From NCBI GenBank assembly GCA_902478945.1, contig CABSMX010000117.1, forward strand, positions 1-5,002: 5,002 bases of DNA, given 5' to 3'. Positions 1-4,421 of this stretch are shown here, piece by piece (position 1 is the stretch's first letter; each line of letters opens with the position of its first letter). Source of the stretch: an uncultured Collinsella sp. (GTDB taxonomy: Bacteria; Actinomycetota; Coriobacteriia; Coriobacteriales; Coriobacteriaceae). The notes under the pieces are model-generated. The model saw nothing but the letters and a program-made list of their open reading frames with translations, was not told the DNA's origin and searched no databases. The translations under genes and the position numbers were made by a program.

Positions 1-27
1 GCAGCGTCAGATGTGTATAAGAGACAG
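1..27 (+). other. Nextera transposase adapter remnant (artefact)
   Basis: These bases match the last 27 bases of the Illumina Nextera read-1 adapter. Positions 9-27 are the 19-bp Tn5 mosaic end (AGATGTGTATAAGAGACAG). This is library-preparation sequence left on a contig end, not genomic DNA. It adds the residues MYKRQ to the start of the plus-strand ORF and LSLIHI to the end of a minus-strand ORF; both are typical translations of this adapter. Native sequence therefore starts at about position 28. Confidence 0.97.
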
Positions 28-732
28 TTCATGGACCGTACGATCTGCGAGGGAACGTTGGGCGAAATGATCTCGGATGCCGTCGCGGCAGTCGCCAAGA
101 ATTTGCGCCGCATCTCGACCGTCCAAGGCGTCTCGCGTGTCGACTCGCTGGAGATTCCCGAGGAGGTTCTGCGCGAGGCAATCGCCAACGCCGTAATCCA
201 TCGAGAATACGGGGATCGGTTCTGTGGACAATCGATTGCCGTCGACGTCTTTGACGATCGTGTCGAGGTGACGAATCCTGGCGGCCTTTACGGGGGAAAG
301 ACTCGCGAGAACTTGTTTGACGGCAGCTCCCGGTGCCGCAACGCGACGCTCATGAAACTCATGTCGATTGTTCCGCTGCCGGATGGCGCAGGTTCGCCGG
401 CTGAGGGCAATGGCTCGGGCATTCCGATGATGATCGACTCCATGTGTGCTCATGGTTTGGCCGAGCCCCTGTTCTGCCCGGGATTCGACCGGTTCAAGGT
501 CGTACTTTACCGTTCAAAGATCGAGCCGGTCGATCATGGCGGGGGCTTAATTGTGACGGCACTTAAGCGTTGCGGTGAGCTGGGTACGCGCGAGTTGGCG
601 GAGCACACAGGGCTCACAATTTCCCAGGTTAGGTCGCGCGTCAACACACTCATTGCTCAAGGCGAGCTTGAGCCCACAGCGCCGGCGACGAGTCGCAACC
701 GCAAGTATCGACTGTCGGAGCGTGCGGAATAA
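28..732 (+). CDS. ATP-binding / transcriptional regulator-like protein, 5'-truncated (RecG C-terminal-like ATPase fold plus winged helix)
   Basis: The visible part is 234 codons in frame up to TAA at 730-732. The true start is missing because the contig ends here, and the GTG at 13 lies inside the adapter. Counting from the first native codon, residues 41-61 contain an N-box-like helix (REAIANAVIHREY). Residues 76-90 carry a G1-like motif (DDRVEVTNPGGLYGG), and residues 126-135 a G2-like glycine loop (EGNGSGIPMM). This order is typical of the GHKL-type 'ATP-dependent DNA helicase RecG C-terminal-like' domain found after an AlbA_2 (Schlafen-like) domain in many bacterial proteins annotated as ATP-binding proteins or putative regulators. 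Residues 174-230 look like a winged helix: LGTRELAEHTGLTISQVRSRVNTL as the helix-turn-helix, then a basic wing ending RNRKYRLS. The AlbA_2 half, expected upstream, is not present. The role is probably DNA-binding regulation or phage or stress response, but the target is unknown. The 3' neighbour is convergent. Confidence 0.85.
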   Translation, partial: FMDRTICEGTLGEMISDAVAAVAKNLRRISTVQGVSRVDSLEIPEEVLREAIANAVIHREYGDRFCGQSIAVDVFDDRVEVTNPGGLYGGKTRENLFDGSSRCRNATLMKLMSIVPLPDGAGSPAEGNGSGIPMMIDSMCAHGLAEPLFCPGFDRFKVVLYRSKIEPVDHGGGLIVTALKRCGELGTRELAEHTGLTISQVRSRVNTLIAQGELEPTAPATSRNRKYRLSERAE

Positions 733-832
733 ATGCGCCAGCGGACGAGGTGACCCAATAATCGACTCTCGATTGGCGCCCGCTAAGGTAAGGCGGTTGT
801 TGCCCAGTCGACGGCGAAGTTAAAAATCCGGC

Positions 833-1324
833 TTACGCTGGCATAGTCCCGAACCCATCCATCAAGAACAGCCTAAGAACCAGCTTGATGGCATATCCCG
901 GTTTGATTTCTGCCGCGTCAAAGACGTGGCGCTCGGCGAGCTCGCTGCAGTATGCATAGATGTCGCGGATAAGGTCCGCGCCCGAAAGCGTAAACATGTA
1001 GCCTGCGTCTGAAAGCGCATTGGGTGCGGCGGGCAACTTGGCCATGTGGCAGAACGTTTGCAGGTCGGGCGCCATAACATTCTGGTAGTCGAGGTGGCCG
1101 CTGGCATCCTGTGCGGCAAGCTCCAATTGGCGCACAAAATCCAGCGCCGCCGCTAACACAAAGCTCGGCGTAGGCGCATTGACGTCCTGAGTGGTCGCCA
1201 CAAGCCTGCCCGCCGCCTGCGTGACAAGCCAGGCGACCTCACGCTGGCAACGCACGGCCTTGCGCGTCACCGGCTTGATGGACGAAGAAGAAACGCTTCC
1301 CTTAGGCGGATTCGAAGCAGCCAT
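833..1324 (-). CDS. hypothetical protein, 163 aa
   Basis: A complete ORF with ATG at 1324-1322 and TAA at 835-833. A strong Shine-Dalgarno sequence (GGGAGGG, positions 1335-1329) lies 4 nt upstream of the ATG, which supports both the start and the gene being real. The first ~20 residues are polar and serine-rich (PPKGSVSSSSIKP) and look disordered. The rest is mostly helical, with alanine- and leucine-rich stretches at about 50-75 and 125-160. There is no signal peptide, clear membrane segment, cysteine cluster or nucleotide-binding motif. Residues 100-125 (DAGYMFTLSGADLIRDIYAY) and the hydrophobic C-terminus (KLVLRLFLMDGFGTMPA) are the most distinctive parts. I do not recognise the family. 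It lies downstream of the methyltransferase on the same strand, but an intrinsic terminator and a candidate promoter separate them, so it is probably a separate transcription unit. It converges with the gene ending at 732, with about 100 bp between them. Confidence 0.75.
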   Translation of the reverse strand: MAASNPPKGSVSSSSIKPVTRKAVRCQREVAWLVTQAAGRLVATTQDVNAPTPSFVLAAALDFVRQLELAAQDASGHLDYQNVMAPDLQTFCHMAKLPAAPNALSDAGYMFTLSGADLIRDIYAYCSELAERHVFDAAEIKPGYAIKLVLRLFLMDGFGTMPA

Positions 1325-1342
1325 AAGACCCTCCCATGAACA

Positions 1343-1364
1343 ATCCGGCCCAACAAGCCCGGAT
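1343..1364. repeat. inverted repeat in the leader of the 163-aa gene
   Basis: ATCCGG at 1343-1348 is the exact reverse complement of CCGGAT at 1359-1364. One further pair (1350/1357) follows after a mismatch, with a loop of about 6 nt. It sits 19 bp upstream of the ATG at 1324, just beyond the ribosome binding site and downstream of the candidate -10. It could be an operator half-site pair or a leader hairpin. The arms are short, so chance is possible. Confidence 0.35.
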
Positions 1365-1381
1365 GAAACACGTGCTACATC

Positions 1382-1387
1382 AGTATA
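1382..1387 (-). promoter_or_regulatory. candidate -10 box for the 163-aa gene
   Basis: On the minus strand this reads TATACT, five of six matches to TATAAT, and lies 57 bp upstream of the ATG at 1324. The expected -35 position overlaps the T-tract of the methyltransferase terminator and has only weak similarity to TTGACA. The placement between a terminator and a gene with a good ribosome binding site is sensible, but the missing -35 keeps confidence low. Confidence 0.35.
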
Positions 1388-1403
1388 CAGGGGAGTGGGA
1401 TGG

Positions 1404-1438
1404 AAAAACGGAGCCGACAGCGTGAACTGCCGGCTCCG
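1404..1438 (-). terminator. Rho-independent terminator of the methyltransferase gene
   Basis: Read on the minus strand, an 8-bp perfect GC-rich stem (CGGAGCCG paired with CGGCTCCG, positions 1438-1431 and 1416-1409) is extended by three more pairs after one mismatch. It closes a 6-nt loop and is followed at once by TTTTT (1408-1404). It begins 12 bp after the methyltransferase stop codon. Stem, loop and U-run have the classic intrinsic terminator form, and the U-run is on the correct side only for minus-strand transcription. Confidence 0.88.
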
Positions 1439-1449
1439 GATTGCTTGCC

Positions 1450-2712
1450 TTAGAGGCCGTACACTTCGACCATAGCTTCACCAATACGGTGGGGCACGCC
1501 GGTGACGAGTGCGTTGCCCATGCAGAAGGCTCGATGGCCGTCAGTCATGCCCGTATCGGTCCAGCCTTTCGGGAATCCCTGAAGCTGATCGAGCTCGTCG
1601 GGAACAAGACGGCGGAAACGGCCATCGGGACATTCGATGACGTGCTTGAAGCGGCTCGCTCCCGTGCCGCCTTCTCCTGTGAGGATGGTGCGGCTCGGCT
1701 TGTCGATGGCATCCGGGAAGCTCATGGCTCCCTCGGAATACGTGTACGTAAAGCCTGTCTTTTTGTTAGTGCGCTCTTCGCGCTTGCTGCCCTTAAGGTA
1801 GCGCCAGTCGGGAAGCTTTTCGTCGGAGATGTAGAACTGCTCCGGGACATCAGCCTCGTCGACAAGCACGTCGCCAAGCACGTGGCGCTCACCGTGATAG
1901 TCTTCGGCAAAGTCGCAGGTCAGAACATGACAGCCCTGCATGACGCCGGCATTCTTGAATTGAGAGGTCTTTTGGCCGACGCCAAAACGAGTTGAGTTCT
2001 CGTAGGGGTCGGGTAAAACGTCGAGCTCGGACATCTCGTCGGGATAGATGGCGGGGAAGGCTTTAGCCATGACGCCGTTGTGCATGCGATCAACGAGATC
2101 AACCCTGCCAGCGTCCTTTTCGCAGAAGATATAAACACGCTTGCGACGCTGGGGGAAACCGTATTCGGCAGAGTTGACCACGCGCCATTCGACCGTGTAG
2201 TCGAGGTCGGCAAGACAGCTTAGGATAATGGCGAAGTCGCGACCGCGTTGAGACGCGGGCGATTTGAGCAAGCGGTCGACGTTTTCGAAGAGGCCGAACT
2301 TGGGTTCCTTCATCTCGAGGAAGTGATAGATGTCCCACCAGAGGACACCCTTCTTGCCCTCGATGCCGTGCGCCTGATTGAGAGGACGCGCGACAGAGTA
2401 GTCTTGGCAGGGAAAGCCACCGACGACCATTTGCATATCGGGGATTTTAATTTCGCCGGCTTCAGCCTGCTCCAAGACCTTATTGATATCTTCGTTGACA
2501 ACGGAATCTTCGCCAAAGCGGTCCATGTAACAACGTGCCGCAAACTGACGCGCCTTGGTTCCGGGCGGTTCCCACTGATTTGCCCAAATGGTGCGGAAGG
2601 GGCCGGCTGGTTTCATATGGAAATTGGGATAACGAGGGTCGGCATAGCCTTCGAGGCCCAGACGAAATCCGCCGACGCCAGCAAAAAGCTCGGCGATTTT
2701 GACCTCTGACAT
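1450..2712 (-). CDS. DNA (cytosine-5-)-methyltransferase, M.Sau3AI-like (predicted GATm5C)
   Basis: This type II modification enzyme transfers methyl from S-adenosylmethionine to C5 of cytosine. It is 420 residues, normal for the family, and all key motifs are present in order: motif I (AELFAGVGGFRLG, ~7-19), motif IV with the catalytic Cys102 in GGFPCQDYSVA (98-108), motif VI ENV (143-145), motif VIII QRRKR (188-192), motif IX (~365-381, FRRLVPDELDQLQGFP) and motif X (GNALVTGVP, 399-407). The target recognition region falls between VIII and IX (~200-340). From memory, IWANQWEP, ENVDRLLKSPxSQRGRDFA and YSEGxMSFPDxxDKPxRT resemble M.Sau3AI, and the divergent neighbour is a Sau3AI-family nuclease, so GATC is the inferred target. 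ATG at 2712 is chosen because GGGGGAG (2724-2718) sits 5 nt upstream; the in-frame TTG at 2742 has no such site. The stop is TAA, followed by an intrinsic terminator. No frameshift or missing catalytic residue is visible. Chemistry is near certain; GATC specificity is likely but inferred. Confidence 0.96.
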   Translation of the reverse strand: MSEVKIAELFAGVGGFRLGLEGYADPRYPNFHMKPAGPFRTIWANQWEPPGTKARQFAARCYMDRFGEDSVVNEDINKVLEQAEAGEIKIPDMQMVVGGFPCQDYSVARPLNQAHGIEGKKGVLWWDIYHFLEMKEPKFGLFENVDRLLKSPASQRGRDFAIILSCLADLDYTVEWRVVNSAEYGFPQRRKRVYIFCEKDAGRVDLVDRMHNGVMAKAFPAIYPDEMSELDVLPDPYENSTRFGVGQKTSQFKNAGVMQGCHVLTCDFAEDYHGERHVLGDVLVDEADVPEQFYISDEKLPDWRYLKGSKREERTNKKTGFTYTYSEGAMSFPDAIDKPSRTILTGEGGTGASRFKHVIECPDGRFRRLVPDELDQLQGFPKGWTDTGMTDGHRAFCMGNALVTGVPHRIGEAMVEVYGL

Positions 2713-2774
2713 ACTCACTCCCCCAAATCGCTGCAAATGCAAAGATCAAGGGTACAGAAATCGGGTTGCAAATG

Positions 2775-2795
2775 GAAGATCCCCAGGGGATCTTC
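2775..2795. repeat. 21-bp perfect palindrome with paired GATC sites (candidate operator)
   Basis: GAAGATCCCC at 2775-2784 and GGGGATCTTC at 2786-2795 are exact reverse complements around a single central A (2785). Each arm contains one GATC, the predicted target of the flanking system, with starts 11 bp apart, close to one helical turn. A second pair of 5-bp arms, GGGTT at 2763-2767 and AACCC at 2803-2807, shares the same centre. It lies 63 bp from the methyltransferase ATG and 66 bp from the nuclease ATG, suited to binding by a dimeric regulator or to methylation-sensitive control. No T-tract follows on either strand, so it is not a standard terminator. Confidence 0.75.
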
Positions 2796-2847
2796 ACGGT
2801 ATAACCCAAATTTACAGTAGCATACATATTAGATCATGTCTTATTTC

Positions 2848-2854
2848 GAGAGGA
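2848..2854 (+). promoter_or_regulatory. ribosome binding site of the nuclease gene
   Basis: GAGAGGA lies 6 nt upstream of the ATG at 2861. It fixes the nuclease start there rather than at an upstream in-frame start near 2699, which would add about 54 residues encoded by the intergenic operator and the methyltransferase start region. Confidence 0.8.
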
Positions 2855-2860
2855 TTTGCC

Positions 2861-3823
2861 ATGTCCAAGAAGCGCCTCGATTTCAAGCGCATGCTTGACG
2901 ATACTGATTTTTCTGACCCCTCAAGTATTGAGCGCTATGCTGCCAATCTCGACGGGATGACGTTTCGCGATATTCTTGAGCTTGGCATTGCGCCGGAGGG
3001 GGAGAGCGCGCCCAAGGACTTTGGCTCCAAAAAGTACAAGGGCGGTATGGGGACCCTAATCGAGGAGCGTTACTTTGGCTATAAGGCCAACAGCGACGAC
3101 CGGCCGGACTTTCCCGAGGCGGGTGTCGAGCTCAAGGCAACGTGTTTTGACGTACTTAAAGACGGTCGTAAATCTGCCGGTGAACGTCTTGTCTTGACGA
3201 TGATTCCCTACGACCGTCCCGTTTCGCTCGACTACGACAGTTCGCATCTCAAGACCAAGCTCAGCAATATCCTGCTGATTTACTACGGCCGCGATCGTTC
3301 CATCGATAAATACGACCAGCGCATTGAGCGTGCGGTCATGGTTCGACTGCCCGAAGAGGATATGAAAATCATTCGTGCCGACTACGAGAAGATCATTTCT
3401 TATATTCAGGATGGCCGTGCGGACGAGCTTTCAGAAGGCATGACGACTTATCTGGGTGCTTGCACGAAGGGCGCAACTGAGGCCACGATGTGGGCGGACC
3501 AGTATTATGAGTACTTCAATACCGATACGGGTGAGATTGAGCACCATCGCGCAAAGCGTCGCGCCTTTTCCCTCAAGCGCTCGTATATGGACTATGTGCT
3601 CCACACTTATGTCCTCGGTGCTCCGCGAGTCGGGGAGAGCATTGTTCAGGACGATGGCAAGTCTATCGATTTCGAAAGTTACGTAACTGGACTTATCGAG
3701 CAACACTATGGCGAAACTGATCGCCAGATTGCGGAGCAATACGGGTTGGAGTACACGGGCAATAAGGCGCAGTGGACAACGCTCGTCTATCGTATGCTCG
3801 GAATCAAAAACAATGCTGCCTAG
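2861..3823 (+). CDS. Sau3AI/MutH-family type II restriction endonuclease, N-terminal catalytic part (320 aa, ends at amber codon)
   Basis: Predicted to cleave unmethylated GATC. The ATG at 2861 has GAGAGGA 6 nt upstream. Residues 61-72 (GGMGTLIEERYF) and 82-92 (PDFPEAGVELK) form the MutH/Sau3AI active site. Glu69, Asp83, Glu90 and Lys92 have the same spacings (14, 7 and 2) as MutH Glu56, Asp70, Glu77 and Lys79. Residues ~105-145 (ERLVLTMIPYDRP, SSHLKTKLSNILLIYYGRD) continue the catalytic domain as I remember it in Sau3AI. The catalytic residues are all present. Residues 265-316 (FESYVTGLIEQHYGETDRQIAEQYG...) look like the linker before the second domain. Sau3AI itself is about 490 residues with two MutH-like domains; this product stops at 320 because codon 321 is TAG, and the rest continues downstream in the same frame. 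It is divergent from its methyltransferase. The family call is firm; whether this fragment cuts DNA alone is unknown. Confidence 0.93.
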   Translation: MSKKRLDFKRMLDDTDFSDPSSIERYAANLDGMTFRDILELGIAPEGESAPKDFGSKKYKGGMGTLIEERYFGYKANSDDRPDFPEAGVELKATCFDVLKDGRKSAGERLVLTMIPYDRPVSLDYDSSHLKTKLSNILLIYYGRDRSIDKYDQRIERAVMVRLPEEDMKIIRADYEKIISYIQDGRADELSEGMTTYLGACTKGATEATMWADQYYEYFNTDTGEIEHHRAKRRAFSLKRSYMDYVLHTYVLGAPRVGESIVQDDGKSIDFESYVTGLIEQHYGETDRQIAEQYGLEYTGNKAQWTTLVYRMLGIKNNAA

Positions 3824-3892
3824 GAATTCGTCAAGGCAGGCATTTCCGTTCGAACTGTTCGAGTTAACAACAGGGGGCACATCGAGCAGGCT

Positions 3893-4366
3893 ATGTCGTT
3901 CCCGCCGTTTGAGTTCAAGCGTTTGATCGAGGAAGACTGGGAAACGTCGCCTTTTCATGTGTGCCTTGAGACCAATCGTTTCTTCTTCGTTGTGTTTCGC
4001 GAGGACCACGATGGCGTGCTGCGTCTCGACCGTTGTTTGTTCTGGGCGATGGGAGAAAACGAAATCGAAGGCCCTGCGAAAGCTTGTTGGGATGAGACGC
4101 GAAAGGTAATACGTGAGGGCATTGAGCTCAATCCATATCGGGATGCGAGCGGAAAGCTCAAAGTGACTAACAATCTGCCCGGTATGGCGGACAACCCAAT
4201 TGTTCACGTTCGTCCACATACGTCAAAAGCGGCTTACAAGTTTGCCGATGGAACAGAGGTCGGTGACATCGCAAGGAATGCTTACGAACTGCCCGACGGG
4301 CGCTGGATGACGAAGCAATCGTTCTGGTTCAACAAGGGCTACCTGGAGCATATTTTGGGGCTGTAG
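3893..4366 (+). CDS. Sau3AI-like endonuclease, C-terminal MutH-like domain as a separate ORF (157 aa)
   Basis: ATG at 3893 to TAG at 4364-4366. Visible motifs are FEFKRLIEEDWETSPFHVCLE (3-23), FFFVVFRED (30-38), FWAMGENEIE (50-59), NPIVHVRPHTSKAAY (100-114) and TKQSFWFNKGYLEHIL (140-155). As I recall it, the C-terminal domain of Sau3AI ends with a similar HVRPH...KQxFWxNxxY signature. In that enzyme the second domain is MutH-like and is reported to help bring two DNA sites together rather than to cut. No ELK-type active site is seen here, in keeping with a non-catalytic domain. The ATG is the first normal start after the upstream TAG, 69 nt later, but it has only a weak ribosome binding site (GAG and AGG within 9 nt). 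Independent translation is therefore doubtful, and it is best read as the separated 3' half of the nuclease gene. Confidence 0.8.
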   Translation: MSFPPFEFKRLIEEDWETSPFHVCLETNRFFFVVFREDHDGVLRLDRCLFWAMGENEIEGPAKACWDETRKVIREGIELNPYRDASGKLKVTNNLPGMADNPIVHVRPHTSKAAYKFADGTEVGDIARNAYELPDGRWMTKQSFWFNKGYLEHILGL

Positions 4367-4395
4367 CGTTTCGAGATTATTTAACAATCAGCCCC
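4357..4395. repeat. inverted repeat at the convergent gene junction
   Basis: GGGGCTG (4357-4363) and CAGCCCC (4389-4395) are perfect 7-bp arms separated by 25 nt. They flank the nuclease stop codon in the 55-bp gap before the convergent gene ending at 4422. No T-run follows on either strand, so an intrinsic terminator is not supported. It may still fold in RNA from either side, or be chance. Confidence 0.35.
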
Positions 4396-4421
4396 TGCTC
4401 CTTGATACCTCGATGTCGTCC

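Larger units (their letters stand above)
2713..2860. promoter_or_regulatory. divergent promoter/operator region of the restriction-modification locus
   Basis: This 148-bp region lies between the start codons of the divergent methyltransferase and nuclease genes, so it should hold both promoters. It is visibly AT-richer than the flanking genes, especially 2800-2850. GATC occurs at 2744, 2778, 2789 and 2832. A palindrome is centred on 2785. The best -10-like string toward the nuclease is TATAAC (2800-2805, five of six), and TTTACA (2811-2816) resembles a -35 box. Neither has a correctly spaced partner, so I do not assign exact promoters. Confidence 0.7.
2861..4366 (+). pseudogene. full Sau3AI-like endonuclease reading frame interrupted by one in-frame TAG (3821-3823)
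   Basis: The frame from ATG 2861 runs to TAG 4364 with only one interruption, TAG at codon 321. The 23 codons between that TAG and the next ATG (3893) contain no other stop. They read EFVKAGISVRTVRVNNRGHI and then EQA, leading straight into MSFPPFEFKRL, which is the linker-to-C-domain sequence expected in Sau3AI relatives. The total of about 501 codons is close to the ~490 residues of Sau3AI. There is no indel, so the lesion is a single base substitution, or a sequencing error, or a programmed feature. Likely ancestral codons are CAG, GAG, AAG or another one-step neighbour of TAG. I cannot tell whether this is a decaying nuclease, a functional split enzyme or a base-call error. Confidence 0.8.

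Noticed and set aside
13..27. GTG start at 13 for the first plus-strand gene
   Set aside because: It lies within the Nextera adapter, so neither the start nor its first five codons are genomic.
755..776. Small hairpin (AATCGA-CTC-TCGATT, flanked by CCAAT/ATTGG) as a terminator between the first two genes
   Set aside because: The stem is AT-rich and short and no T-tract follows on either strand.
1441..1995. Plus-strand ORF of 184 codons opposite the methyltransferase
   Set aside because: It is the mirror of conserved methyltransferase motifs IX and X, so a shadow of coding bias on the other strand.
2713..2742. TTG at 2742 as methyltransferase start
   Set aside because: It adds ten residues that include the translated ribosome binding site. 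ATG 2712 has GGGGGAG 5 nt upstream and leads directly into motif I.
2699..2860. Longer nuclease starting near 2699
   Set aside because: The extension would translate the end of the divergent methyltransferase gene and the operator palindrome. ATG 2861 has a well-placed GAGAGGA and starts where family similarity begins.
2861..3823. MvaI/BcnI-type assignment for the nuclease
   Set aside because: The spacing of Glu69, Asp83, Glu90 and Lys92, and the DFPEAGVELK motif, fit MutH/Sau3AI, and the partner is a C5 methyltransferase resembling M.Sau3AI.
3818..3832. AvrII-EcoRI-like string (CCTAGGAATTC) as a cloning or assembly junction
   Set aside because: The protein frame and family-like sequence continue across it without shift, so no foreign join is indicated.
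3431..4219. 262-codon minus-strand ORF opposite the nuclease
   Set aside because: It is antisense to two stretches with recognisable Sau3AI-family motifs, has no ribosome binding site that I can see, and its product has no recognisable motif.
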